A DNA stretch of 64,000 nt from Bryoerythrophyllum caledonicum. Lineage: Eukaryota; Streptophyta; Bryopsida; Pottiales; Pottiaceae. A program made the position numbers and the translations under genes. Shown piece after piece: positions 47,488 to 59,085 of this stretch. How positions within the stretch are numbered: position 1 is the stretch's first letter; each line of letters opens with the position of its first letter. Location of the stretch: the NCBI GenBank assembly GCA_963971425.1, contig OZ020526.1:896180-960179 (forward strand), given 5' to 3'. The notes below the pieces were generated by a model. It made no database searches. It was given only the letters and a program-made list of their open reading frames with translations, and had not been told where the DNA came from.

Positions 47488-47660
47488 TGTAGCACCATGT
47501 AGCACCATGTAGCAGTAGTGAAAGATTATATAAATATATTCATAATAATGATAGTACAAAGGTGAGAGACAACTATTATGTACAAGTTGAAGAGATACTA
47601 AGAGTGACTTTTCTGTAGAGGTGTGACTGTTGGAATCTACTTTGTATGCTAACACTAACA
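47488..47660 (-). repeat. 5' LTR of nested copia
   Basis: 173 bp, matches 42867-43039 at all but two positions. It is followed directly by the primer binding site. Confidence 0.95.
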
Positions 47661-48389
47661 TCGCTCCACTTTCTGAAAGCCCTCTTCGATCATGGACGTC
47701 AGATTGCCTCACCAATTTGGGGAAGGTGCCACCTACACTCCCTTGTTTGGAAGAGTCGTGAAAGATAGGAGTCAGCCCAACCATAGTTGTTGGTAAAATG
47801 AAGGGGGGAGCTTGTGTGGACCCCATACAAGAGTCTCTACAAGTGGACTTGGGCCTCCTAAATTCAGAGGCGGACGCAAATCTCAATGTTGGGGTGGTGC
47901 AATGTTTGGAGAGAAGTTCTCCATTATGTTTCGAGTAGTGGCCGCGACAATTTTTAAATAAGATCTGTATGTGGGATGTCAATTTGGTGCAGAGGCCAAC
48001 ACCGCTATTGCGCTTGCCAGGGAGTTCTTTGTACCCAAGATGACTAAGTTGTCGTTTTAACCTTCTTACAAAAATGCGACGACAAAGATTGCATTGGAGG
48101 GAGTCGGTCTTTCTACCAAGATGTTCAGTGATTTCCGTATACCAAAGAGACCAAGGTTTGGTGACCATTTGATGAGGATAATATCTAGAAATGAACAAAT
48201 GTGATAGGTAGTATCATGTGAAAAAAATATCGGGAGTTCCTAAAGAAACTCTGATATTGAAGACTTCCGAACTGGATGATTACCAAGCAATGGATACGTA
48301 GTGCAGCTCAAAGCTCTTGAAAAATAGAAGTTCAGAAGTGAAGTGAGGCTCAATGTGATATGTTCTTTATACTCACGGTGATTATGACC

Positions 48390-48760
48390 GTTGCGAGACG
48401 GGTGGGGCGTCTATCGACTAGCGGACGAGGTCGGGGAAGTGGTCGGGCGGGCGCACGGCAAAAGGCTGACTACCAGGCGGTCGGCCGCGCAGTCTAGACA
48501 AGGCCGTCCGCCGGGCGGTTGCCGAGGCTGTTGGCCTTGCGGATGGAGACAGCCGTTCGCCGCGTGGTCGGCTGAGGTAGATGACGCCCGACCTTGTCTG
48601 TCAAGCGGTCGGCCAGGGTAGCGGACGGCTTTTTATCTCGGGGTCAATAGAGTTAACTAACCGAAGTCAGTGATGTCAGCGGACGTCCTCAGGTGCCCGA
48701 GGACATCTTTCGTCCGGATGACCGGACGCCGAGGACATCAAGTATCCTAACAAACTTGTC
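48390..48760. other. GC-rich island with small hairpins
   Basis: A sharp change to GC-rich DNA, rich in GCGGTCGGCC and CCGTCCGCC motifs. Perfect small hairpins lie at 48685-48704 (GTCCTC / GAGGAC) and 48711-48728 (CGTCCGG / CCGGACG, four-base loop). CGAGGACATC occurs twice. No protein match was seen in any frame. It may be the end of an unrelated element or an island with foreign base composition. Confidence 0.5.
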
Positions 48761-49280
48761 TAGAACTTGTCAAGGGCTTTCTAGAATGCTATTACACGTC
48801 ATCATCCATTAGTTTATGCATGAGATATTGCCGGATGAAGAACAACGACGAGATCGTGTGAGCAGTTGGAGAGTGTTCACGGTGAGCAGAAATAAAGACC
48901 TAAAATTAGCAAACTTAAAAAATTTAGAAAAAATTGTTATGATTGGAAAAAATATGGACCTATTACCGTGGAACATTTTACTCATTCACCCTTCTAACGA
49001 ATGTAAATGAACTGTGAATCATTGGAATTTCAAAGATAAACTATAAAATTTGGAAAAACAAGGGTCCTATCACCGTGAAACATGTTACAAATTTCTCTTT
49101 TTTACAGATGCAAATTAAACCCTTTTGTCTATGGATGACTCTCTCAGATGATAAATTGAAGTAGAGTTGTGAAAGTTGAAGCAAATGAAATGGAAGACAT
49201 ATATACAACATCACATTTGTCAATTGGCATGAACATTGAATCTATAGATATATGATTAAAGAAAAATTTGCAAACATAAC
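48761..49280. other. No gene seen
   Basis: AT-rich DNA. AAATTTGGAAAAA... and CCTATTACCGTGGAACAT occur twice in variant form (48960 and 49065), a weak direct repeat. Confidence 0.35.
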
Positions 49281-49529
49281 GCCATATTCATTATATTGAG
49301 ACTTTTCACAGTCTCAAGTTAATGTTGATCTTATATTTGTAATTGATTACTCGATTAATCTTATAATTTTTATTGAATTTTTTATTAGAATTGGGAAAGT
49401 TATCCTTGACTCAAGGATATTCTATATTTAGAAAGTCAACATAATGAATGAATTAGCTAAAAATATCTGCTGAATTTATTTGCAGAAAGTCTCAAAACTC
49501 TGAAATTGTCTCAAAATAATGAATATGGC
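49281..49529 (+). mobile_element. MITE A, non-autonomous relative of the left-edge transposon
   Basis: About 249 bp with inverted ends GCCATATTCATTATATTGAG (left) and GGCCATATTCATTATTTTGA (right end, reverse-complemented). It contains the palindrome TATCCTTGACTCAAGGATA. Its sequence is the inverted match of MITE B except for about 68 extra bases (49427-49494). The right end closely matches the end of the DUF7869-type transposon at 3779-3815. No target duplication was clear. Confidence 0.7.
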
Positions 49530-49821
49530 CATACATGATATGCGGCAGAAACTAAACACAACAATATTGGCTTCTTGTATAATGCTCAGTATTATAGCAA
49601 CGTCCCCAGTTTTTATTTGCCTATAAAGTTTCAAGCAAACTTCTACTATAGAATTGCTTTGGCAATGGATATGAGTTCGTTGAATTTGAGTATTGGGGCA
49701 TGGACAAACATGCCCTGCTGCTCGTTGAGCTTGCACATGATCCTATAGATGAAGTATACATGCTTGCAATTAATCCATGACTAGCCAAATTGGTTGGCCT
49801 TTGGCTGTATTGAAACAAAAT

Positions 49822-50001
49822 GGTCATATTCATTATTTTGAGACAATTTTAGAGTTTTAGATTATCCTTGAGTCAAGGATAACTTTTCCAATTCTAATAA
49901 AAATTCAATTAAAAATATAATTTTAATTGAGCAATTGATGACGAATATAAGATCAACATTAAATTAAGACTGTGAAAAGTCTCAAAATAACGAATATAGC
50001 G
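49822..50001 (-). mobile_element. MITE B, inverted partner of MITE A
   Basis: About 180 bp with ends GGTCATATTCATTATTTTGA and GAATATAGCG. The reverse complement aligns with MITE A along its length. It carries a perfect 10-bp inverted repeat around one base (TTATCCTTGA-G-TCAAGGATAA). Together, A and B form an inverted pair separated by about 290 bp. Confidence 0.7.
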
Positions 50002-51270
50002 TTCAAAGTCCGGACATGTGCAAGCCGAAATTGAGTTCAACGTGACAATGCTCCTAGGCGTGGATAGTGGAGGAGTCAACCTCAAGATCTATAATGCAGC
50101 TAGTCCGGAGAAAGGCAACATTGAGCACCTCCAAATCATTACCTTTACCGTAGAGTTGTACCTTCATTGATGAAATTGAAGGGCAATTAGCCTGCCTGAA
50201 TGGTGCTTTACCACTTAGATGAATGGAGATGTAGAATGTTTGTCAATATCCTCTAGAATTGGATATGCAATATGGCCAAGACCATCGACATTGGTTAATT
50301 AAAAGTATCGATGAAGAGACAATTTTTGCTTCTGTGGATGCATGAAAATTGGCGCGCTTGACAACAATGATCTCCGACTGCTTGAGATTGGTGTCTTTCA
50401 TGATAGGCAAGATTTGTAGGACAGTATTTGGACAAGTAAGAACCTACTTATAGCAAGAGCCCAAAACACAACGGTAAATATTGTTAGGGCAGAAAAAAAA
50501 TCCATGTCGCTAGATTCTACCAATATAATAGTCGATCCAGTTCCTGGTGTATGTGGGATATAAAGTGGTATTTTTCTTTTGGATGATTTTCATTGTGTAT
50601 TGCTTCCTTGAGAAGGCGTCAAGAGCCTATTATGCTAGACTAGAGCAATGCTTAGGTACTTGGATGATATGCCAATCGGTAACATCATAGATGGATTCCT
50701 CTACCTCGTAACATGAGTAAGTCAATTGTGCCCGACAATGTCCATACATTCTAGATTTGGCAAATTGTATGTGCTGGTAGTTAGATCAACATCCACATCC
50801 AGGTCCGCACCCTCACCAACCTCTCAAAGAACTTCACAAGTTCTTTTGGCCTTAGCCAACTTGGGGACGGGAAAATTGATCTTCTCCAAGGGGAGAGGGA
50901 GGTGAGTCGAACTTTGAATATGGGGATACTAGGTCAATTTTTTGTCATGTGCATTATACATAGAGTAGATTGATAGAAGATGTGATTTATAGCAAAAGCT
51001 CGAAGAGTTGTCACTCCAATACATGTTCATATAGCTGAGGAAAAAAAAAAGGAAATGCAGTTCTTTATTTCTTAAGTTATAAGCAGTTGAGGAAGGCATA
51101 GATGGAAAGACACAAGGCCTAGAGGATGACTTAGGAGATACCCATTGTGCCCTATTTATAAAGATTAACAAAGGTGAGAATTTGTCAATTATTAGAGCTA
51201 TACAAAAAAAAGACTACATCAAGGACGAAGAAGATGATAAGGACATGAAGCGCTCAAATTCTCAAAAGCA
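50002..51270. other. No gene seen; possible coding relic
   Basis: The first part (50020-50560) has a coding-like feel but no continuous frame or recognisable motif. I cannot assign it. Confidence 0.3.
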
Positions 51271-52400
51271 TGCTCAAGGGGGGTGCCAGTACCGGCACCT
51301 CTTTGAGAGTGCCTATAAGAAACTCCAAGCCATATTCAAAAGAAGTGCCATTAACAACACCTTCATAGTAGTGACTGAAAAGTCAATTCTTATTAAACCC
51401 TGCTATAGAGTTTGAGACGCACTTTCTAAAACAATATGGCACATTAAAAATTGAGCTTGGAGCATTGTTTTATGCACGGATGAAGTATGTCAACAAGAAA
51501 CTATATTCACGCATAACTTTCTCATCCAAGCTCCATTTCTTATGGGCCATACCATTCTGGAAATGGAATAAAAATTTCAAGAGCTTACTTTGGGGGCCTG
51601 CCGGCACCGGCAGCCCTTTACGAGTGCCTACAAGAAACTCCAAGGCACATTTAAAAGGAGAGTGATGAATGACAACCCCTTGATAGTGAATGATAAGTCT
51701 ATTTGAATTCAACCATGCTATAGACCTAATGAAGCACTTTCTATAATGGTGTAGAACGGTAAACATTGAGCTTGGAGCAGTGTTTTATGCACGGGTGAAG
51801 TATGTCAAGAAAGAACTTCATTCATGCATAATTTTCTTGTCTTAACTCCGTTTCTAATGTGCTACACCACTTTAGAAATGGCATCAAACTCTCAAGAGCG
51901 TGCTTTGAAGGCCCGCCGGCACCGGCTGCCCTTTGGGAGTGCTCACATGAAACTTCATTCACGCATAACTTTCCCATCTTAACTCCATTTCAAATATGCT
52001 ACACTATTTTAGAAATGGAATCAAATTTCCAAGAGCGTGCTCTAGAGGCCCGCCGGCACCGGCTGCCCTTTGGGAGTGCTTACACAAAACTTCATTCATG
52101 CACAACTCTCTCATCCGAGCTCCATTTCTAGTGTGCCATACCATTTTTTAAATGGCATTAAATTCTCAAGAGCGTGTTCTAGAGCTTTGCCGGCACTGGT
52201 GATCCTTTGGAAGAGCTTACAAAAAACAACTTTCACGCATAACTCTCTCATCCGAGCTCCATTTCTATTGTGCCATACCACTTTAGGAATGGCATCAAGT
52301 CCTGAAGAGTGTACTCTAGAGGGTTGCTGGTTTAGGGCACTAGCATCCCTTCGGAAGTACCTTCAAGAAACTTCGTGGCACTTCCCTTTGAAATGAAGGT
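51270..52400. repeat. Hierarchical tandem repeat centred on a GCCGGCACCGGC palindrome
   Basis: The palindromic core lies at about 51285, 51600, 51914, 52051, 52187 and 52330. The first intervals are about 315 bp and the later ones about 137 bp. The short unit reads CTTCATTCACGCATAACTTT, then CTCATCCGAGCTCCATTTCT, then AATGGCATCAA, AAGAGCGTGCTCTAGAG and the core. The long unit is the short unit plus about 178 bp. Short open frames in it are by-products. Confidence 0.85.
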
Positions 52401-53690
52401 TCTTCAAGTGACATATTTCATTTTGATGTCATTCCGGCAACTCCAAGTTTATATCCGCATGTAGTCTTGTTGGTTTTCTTACTTGCCGACCAAGATTCTT
52501 GGTTCTACCAAGGGGGTTGTTGGTGCCGGCAGGGGGTCTATAGTACATATACAAATTGTGAAATTAAGGCCTTTTTAGCCTCTAGTCTTTTGTAATCTAA
52601 ATCAAGAGGTGACAGCAATGGAAGATAATATCTAGCGATGGAAGCAACATTTAACAAATATTTGATTGTTCATCCACAAATACGGTTTGAGAGCTAGGTT
52701 ATTGACCTTGTGAGGCAAGGTACCATCGCCCTATGGATGCTCAAATAACAAGCTATATGCTTTCCTCAACAAGTATGCCATCTATTTAGAAATATCAACT
52801 ATGAACATCTTAGCTGCGACCACGGTCCTTTGGATAGCTTTAGATGGAGAAGTACCCTTAGTGGCTTTTTGCTGACGAAGCTAAGGAGGCCTGCCAGTGT
52901 TGGCACCCCCCAAACTCTTCACAATCCTCATTCAATTTTACGGAATCATCTAAAGGAATATCAATGAGTAGACTGCAGAATTTCTTCTATTGAGTGTTTT
53001 GGCTCTTTGTTTCATTACGTTAGACATGACATCAAAGCTGAAGAAAGATATTGAAGGTGTGATCTTTAAGAACATCTCATTTGGTGAATGTCTTCATATT
53101 GAATGGCCAGTCAACATTCAGAAGTCGACATTTTTTTAATAAAAACAACTATCTAGGGTTCCAGTTTAGGGAGCTTGGTACCTGACCTTTTTATTTGTTT
53201 TGATTTTGTACAAGGAGACATGGTCATCATAGGGAAGCCGTTGCTGCCACAAGTGCGAGTCTCACTTATAAAAAGTGACATTTTTATGCACTCAATCTCT
53301 GTTTAATTGTTTCTAAATCTGATTTTTTTAAAAGTTAAAGATTTTCTATTTGTGCAAAAAAGAGGCTAGATTGATGTGCTATTGGCTTGGAATCATTTTA
53401 ATTTATCTTCACTCATATTACTTTTTTTAGCAAATTGATGGCCTCCCCCATGTCTTTTCGAAAGTCATATCACTTCCGACATATGCCGAGACTATTGCAC
53501 ACGCATTTGCAACAGAGCATTGTCCACCGTCAATTCACAAGGGTTGTGGTTCAAACCTTGGCGTTTTTCAGTTTGTAGATGTGGTAGCAATAGAGGGCAC
53601 TAAAAGTTCTCAGACGTAGATTTTATATTATTGTTGTGATTAATGCGAGTAGTGTTCCTCTATCCTATTTATATATTTTGTTCTTCATTC
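52400..53690. other. No gene seen; scattered relatives of the GCCGGCACC core
   Basis: Single degenerate cores occur at about 52520 (GTGCCGGCAGGGGG) and 52888 (CTGCCAGTGTTGGCACCCCC). Otherwise AT-rich without supported genes. Confidence 0.35.
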
Positions 53691-53693
53691 ATT

Positions 53694-53815
53694 GGCTTCA
53701 TACACAGTATCGAGATTCTTTGGCTTCATACAGGGTATCGAGATTCTTTGGCTTCATACAGGGTATCGAGATTCTTTGGCTTCATACACGGTATCGAGAT
53801 TCTTTGGCCTAGATT
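53694..53815. repeat. 28-bp tandem repeat, four units plus a partial
   Basis: GGCTTCATACAGGGTATCGA followed by GATTCTTT, starting at 53694, 53722, 53750 and 53778, with a partial fifth at 53806. Units are nearly identical, so the array is young. Confidence 0.95.
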
Positions 53816-54850
53816 TTGATTTGTGGCAAATGATATATACCATACATATATTTTATTGGTGATTGGTTGTAAACATGAATTAAATTTTCCTTCAATATTG
53901 ACAATTTGTTTTTATCTTGGTGTATTTGACATAGTTCAATGTTCCATATTGTTGGTCGAGGATAATTAAGTCATGTATGAAGAGCAAGAATAGACACAGC
54001 TTAATGGGAACTACAATTATTCGAACAATCCTAGGGGTGACAATCCTTTACCATTTGTAAATTAAAAACTCTAAAACAATAAAAGGGTGTTCACAATAGA
54101 GAAGCTAAAATTATAATTCACATACTTTGAAATTTTGTTTTTGACCACTTAAAGTAAAAGAAGTTGTAGGATATAATAAGATAAAAAAAAAAACAAAAAG
54201 TAACATAAATAGTCTCACACGTAAAAGATACTTAGTTTCATTCATATCCACACATGGCAATTGAATGAAATTAAGAGCATGGAATAATTGAGAAATGCCC
54301 AAACAATATGAGTTAGTATTTGGTTTTTCTAAATCACCTACTAAGGGGTGCGGGTAGCAGCGACCCTACTATGAAATCAAGTCTCAAAATATCTAAACAT
54401 GTCAATGTCCCATATCATTTGTCAAGGCAAAGTAGGTAATCCATGCCCTATTCAACTTCACCCATATGTATTTATCCACCGTAATAGGCATCCTTTATCA
54501 TCCTCTATCATTGAATTTGTCGTTGTAAGGATTTTTTATTGCACTTATCAATCTTTTGTGACGTTTAATTCCACAGCAATAGGATACTATACTCCACTAT
54601 AGTATTTATAATTCCTTAACAATGTAAATATTGTCCCCCAATTTTAGGATTACAAAACAAAAATCAACTATCATACTTGATTAAATTCCATGGTTTTAGG
54701 TCCTAATAGTTTATAATTCCAAATACAAAACTAAAAAATTGCTTATATTTCTCTGCTCACCGCTCACCGCTCACGCCGGCTACTCTACGACCGCTCACAC
54801 AGTCAAGTTCTTGGGATGAAGAACTTGGACCCTAATTCTTCATCCTGAAG
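53816..54850. other. No gene seen
   Basis: AT-rich DNA with scattered poly-A and poly-T runs. Near 54755-54800, CTCACCGCTCACCGCTCAC is a short direct repeat. Confidence 0.4.
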
Positions 54851-54857
54851 ACCCTAA

Positions 54858-54925
54858 TACTTCATTCGTGCATATCTTCCTCACCCGGGCTCCATTTTTC
54901 GATTGCAACACCATTCCGGGACCAA
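54858..54925. repeat. Isolated unit related to the 137-bp tandem repeat
   Basis: CTTCATTCGTGCATATCTTC, then CTCACCCGGGCTCCATTTTT and ACACCATTCCGG, line up with the start of the 137-bp unit 2.5 kb upstream. The core palindrome is absent. Confidence 0.5.
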
Positions 54926-55125
54926 CATTACAAGCTCTACAACGTGGTATGATTCTTTGAAGTCGTGTTCATGGCCTCCTTATCCTCAACCCCAGGATAA
55001 TCAGTCTCCCTTTCTTTTGCCTCCGTGGGCTATCTTCGACCCACACGTGATCCTTGTGCTTGTGAACTTCAAGTTGATTTCAGCTAGTCCAGCAGTGTGC
55101 CGCTCAAACTCTTTTGAATGAGTTT

Positions 55126-55345
55126 TTATTAATGTGTTTCTTTCTTGAATGTGTAACTTTTTTGAACTTCTTTCTTTCTTGCATGTGTAACTTCCTTCAA
55201 TGTGTAACTTTTCCAAATGTGTTTCTTTTTTCAATATAATGCATTTCTTTTTTCAATATTATGTGTTTCTTTTCCGAATGTGTAACTATTTTGAATGAGC
55301 TTCTTTTATGGATGTGTAACCTTTTCAAATGTGTCTCTTCCGGGG
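55126..55345. repeat. Imperfect AATGTGTAACTTTTT repeats
   Basis: About seven imperfect copies of (G)AATGTGTAACTTTTTT or AATGTGTTTCTTTT follow each other at 18-40 base spacing. Confidence 0.55.
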
Positions 55346-56290
55346 GCACAGTTTATCAACCTGAATCCCATTGCACCAACTATCCTTGTTCGGAGTGAAC
55401 GCTACCCCCCTCAATTAGTTGAATTTGTATCTTTGAAGAATTTGGATCCTCCTTAGATTCGTTTCTTATCGGAATTTGTTTCTTCTTCACATTTGTTCCC
55501 TTCTAGAGTTTTATATTACCCAAAACACCCCGCATTATATTACCCAAACACCCCGATTGCACCAACTATCGTTGTTTTGAGTGAACCCTAAAACCACTCC
55601 CCCTCCCTTATTTTCCATTACTATGCTCTTCTTTTAAACATCTCCACTTTCGGGGTGCATCAAAAAAAGCCTAAACATTCTAAACCCTCAAGACCCCAAA
55701 TCCTAGGAAACCTAAACCCTTGGATAACCTAGAAATTTAGAAACCTGTTACCCTAGAAACCCCATATGCCCCGTCAGATTCTGATTTTTACATGAGATGT
55801 AGTTTCGAAACTTTTGGGGTACCACGTTGTAGGGAATTCTAATAGCTTTCCAAAACTATATTGCACTTGATGATCCGACCTAGACTCAAGTAGATATTTG
55901 CGGATGAAGTTAAAGATCCGAACTTCATCCCTAGATAACTTGCTTATAAATGATTGGATGAACAAATTTCAAACACCAAAGGACTTCCAAACCCTCTACC
56001 TATGTGAGAAAAAAAATTGCGCACATCCCTTCAACTTGACGCGCATTCCTAACTACGGGATTACACCTGGTGTAATCCTTTGATAAAAGGTGTAGAGGTG
56101 TATACGGGAATGCTGCACATTCCCGTCCCCTTTTACATTAGGGTGAACCCGAAATCCAAAACCTCCTTAATATGATCTTATAAAGAACCATTCCACACCT
56201 ACTCCATAGAAAAATGTTGTGATTTCTTCCTACTTGTCTAAACCTAGAACTGATCTAGTCATAAAAATGTACCGATCAGGGTCCGAGCGT
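55346..56290. other. No gene seen; two perfect hairpins near the right end
   Basis: 56058-56078 is a perfect 10-bp inverted repeat around one base (GGATTACACC-T-GGTGTAATCC). 56104-56126 is a 9-bp hairpin (ACGGGAATG / CATTCCCGT, loop CTGCA). They may be the two ends of a tiny element or unrelated palindromes. No coding sequence supported. Confidence 0.45.
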
Positions 56291-56294
56291 GATA

Positions 56295-57142
56295 CAGTCT
56301 AACCTTGATAATATCACACTTGTTAATATAACACCTTGATATTGTCACCCAAAACCTTGAAACAAATTTTCTTAGTGTAAAACTACCTTGTTAATATCAC
56401 TATCATCCTTGATAATATTACTTTTTTTCTTTCAAAATTTGTAGTGTAAGTGTGACAATATCAAAAATGGATGGATGAATAAGTGTGGATGATGGCATAT
56501 CTTGTCGGAATGTTTTACTGTATCTACGATTGGGGGTGATTCCTGAATGAAAAATGTGCTCAAATCATAGATTTTGGTGAAGATGAGGGTTCTAGGAAGA
56601 GCGAGGGTTCTAAGCTCCAAAAGCAATGAGACTTGGGAGAGGACAAGGGTTTGCTTGCGGTTGGTTTCTTTACAGATTTATTACAGTACAGGTCCCTAGG
56701 GTGTAAGTTCATTGTTGGAATGGCGATTAATTGATGATACTATATGTGTAATGTGAACTAGTTACACCTTGTCACATGTTATTTCTCAATGACCATTCAA
56801 CATGAGGTGAGATAAATCATGTGTTAGGTTTCAATGGATTTACTAGTTTGTTAAGTCTCAATATGAGATTTCACTAATTCATTTATTTGATTTTTGTGAT
56901 TTATAACATCTGATGGTGATTGATTCACGTTGGAAAATCAAGTGTATGACAGTTTGTAATTTTTATTTTATTTTATTTTATTTTGTTTTTTTATTATTTT
57001 TTAATATTTTTTTGGCCTCCTTTTTTGATAATATCGCATTTTGTCTAAAATTGCCAAACGTGATATTATCAAAATTGTCACACCTTGATAATATCACATT
57101 TTTGGGTGAAACGGAGGGTGTGATATTATCAAGGTTAGACTG
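56295..57142. mobile_element. Pogo/Emigrant-like MITE flanked by TA
   Basis: The left end CAGTCTAACCTTGATAATAT and right end (its reverse complement through CAGTCTAACCTTGATAATAT) match over at least 25 bases (…CACAC). Both are flanked by TA (56293-56294 and 57143-57144), the target duplication of Tc1/mariner and pogo elements. The TIR resembles plant Emigrant/Lemi1 (CAGTAAAACCTCTATAAATT). CCTTGATAATATCAC-type motifs recur several times near both ends. The 848-bp body has no transposase frame, so it is non-autonomous. Confidence 0.8.
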
Positions 57143-57339
57143 TACTTGGACACGTCGCTGTCGTGTTGCCATTGGGTTCAACTTGGCCAGCCGATGGATT
57201 ACAATTGGCTGCTTTTTGAATGTCTTCATTTGCTTTTTGTTGTTTGCATGGGTTTCACTACCCCACCCTTTTAAAGTCCGCCTCACTTCTGTAATTTCCT
57301 TCTCATGGAAATTTTGAGCATCCTAATAATTGCGTACTT

Positions 57340-57650
57340 GCTGAAATTTATATATTTGGTGGAATCTTGTACTTCTTGAGATTTTCATATTTGCTGAAAT
57401 TTCTTACTGTTCCAATTCCCTCCTTGTTGAAATTTTGTACTTGTTGATATTTTCTTGTTGAAATTTCATATGTGTTGAAATATTCATAACTTTGCATAGT
57501 TTTCATCAATTTTGAAACGTTCAACAAAAATCGGTAATTTCGTACATACTGAAATTTTGTAACTGTTGCTATATGCTCACTTGGTGAAATTCCGTACAAG
57601 CTGAAATATTCAAAATTTTGCATAATTTTCCATACACTATAATTTTAGGA
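57340..57650. repeat. Degenerate TGAAATTTTGTACTTG repeats
   Basis: TGAAATTT(T/C)GTACTTGTTGA-like units recur about nine times at irregular 20-40 base spacing. It is a decayed minisatellite. Confidence 0.5.
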
Positions 57651-59085
57651 TTTTGCATAACTTTTGCAGTCTTCCTTACTTTCCAAAATTGCTTGAAACT
57701 TCAGCACATTTTGGCAAAAATTTGTGAGAGTTGTGAAATTGAAAAATGTTGATATTTGTGAACTTTGAGAATTTCTCTAAACTAAAAAGATGCAAAATTT
57801 TGAAATATTTGACAATCTGAAATTTTGAAGTATATAAGATCAAAAATTTCAGCAAGTATGCTTTCAATGGGCAAATGCTGAAATCAATGATGGGCTTCGG
57901 TTTGAGGACCTTGCCCGGTCAATGGACCAAACCTCAAACGCCGCAATTATCTCTCTCCAGTGGCAGCCCGGGTCTTTGACCCCATTTACACCAACCGGTG
58001 GGGATGGTCCAACTCATGTGCATGCAATTAGCTCAAGACATGAACTATCATAAACCATTCTTTTCATGCATAAAACTTTTGGTATATACATGCAATATTT
58101 TATACTTGCCGAGACGAAAAAGAAAATCAATTACCAATGAGTGCTTTTGGTAATTTGCAACTAGTTAAGCATAGTATTTTGTATTGCACATAATAAGTGT
58201 TTAGCGAATACACAAAGAGGCATATTAATTTCTTAGGAGAAAAATGTAGTGTAGTGGAAGACAACAAAAAGACCTAGAAAAACTCTTGAGATGGTCGAAG
58301 TGACGGAGTTGTCATGAGCATACATCAAGAAAGAAGTGGCCCTCACATGTACCCATTCCAAAAACAACCACAAACCAATGTCAAGTCGTTGAGGACGCAC
58401 GAGCCTCGAGGTGCCTTAAGGCACTACATCTTGCTATCATTGTCACATTGGTATCAACATGCAAATCACAACCATATAGCAACCATAATACACTTTCTTG
58501 TAATAACAATTCCAACCCAAAGAACTTGAGACTTAGAGGCAACCATATTTTATGTATCCCTACTTCCCTCTAGCACCAACAACAATAGCACGTCCCCCTA
58601 GTTTACTAATGAGCTAGTAGCAACTGCTTGTGAATACTATATCAGCTACAGTACATGCATCCTAAAATTTGGTCATGTTCCCAAGTACATGCATGTGCAT
58701 GTAATGATCTGAAGCATGCTTGTTATTATAGTTGCACAACTTAGTGGATTTTGTTGTGTCAATTATACAACGTAGTGGAGGCAATTGTATATAAATTCTA
58801 CATCTTCAGATAATTCAATCCATCCATTTAGATGATAATGCAATTAGTGCAACCACCAATATTGCACGTGGAGCTTTAAATTACCATTGGTGAAATATCA
58901 GTTCCTTGGGAGCTTCATTGTAGCTGCAAGATTCTTGGAGCTGCAAAAGTTTTTGGGAGCCAACAGCTATAATGTCTGCAACTATCTTTTGGATAAATCA
59001 TGACTTCCATTCAGTTTCAAGGCAGTAGTTCAATTGCATGGGAAAGTAGTTTCAACACTGTATAGTACAACTACAACCCATAGTA
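57650..59085. other. No gene seen
   Basis: AT-rich DNA with only chance short frames. Confidence 0.4.

Larger units (their letters stand above)
42867..47660 (-). mobile_element. Ty1/copia retrotransposon, nearly whole, nested in a hAT
   Basis: The element is 4,794 bp with 173-bp LTRs at both ends and a perfect target duplication TCGCT (42862-42866 and 47661-47665). The LTRs differ at 2 positions (about 1.2%), so the insertion is fairly recent. Gag (about 47200-46200) has a WELWQ-type core, NYATWSIKIEMLL and a knuckle CHYCGIPGHKAPDC. Pol carries protease (WYLDSGAS), integrase (LGHLNIRYL, CEGCIFGKQ, DDFSRFTH, RSDNGGEF), RT (MDVTTAFLNGVL; YIDDLLLI) and RNase H (LSSTEAEYIAA; CDNQSCIALTKNPRFHDRSK). 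It looks whole apart from about one break. Its insertion split the older hAT transposase gene. Confidence 0.95.
40680..48198 (-). mobile_element. Decayed hAT transposon, split by a copia insertion
   Basis: Reading the minus strand from 48198: a BED-type finger (PWSLWYTEITEHLGRKTDSL then QCNLCRRIF ... QLSHLG), then the copia element (42867-47660). From 42861 downward come VWAKFFYETNVLFAVARNAA, SYHDIWTRLL, LAVDG-stop-RSV (families read TDGW), FLVVVDTTGKGKT, VCTDNAPVMLNA, GCAAHAMDLLLEDWGKA and TRFACNFIMID (DUF659 region). After a frame break follow the helical region and the C-terminal domain (SPYAWWDFEG, FKRNWSSYSFVHAKKQN, DDLVFVYTN) at 41610-41390. This is a complete hAT layout, interrupted by at least three stops and frame changes besides the insertion. 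Terminal repeats not found. Confidence 0.8.

Noticed and set aside
51859-52396. Short frames in the tandem repeat region
   Set aside because: By-products of the 137-bp repeat.
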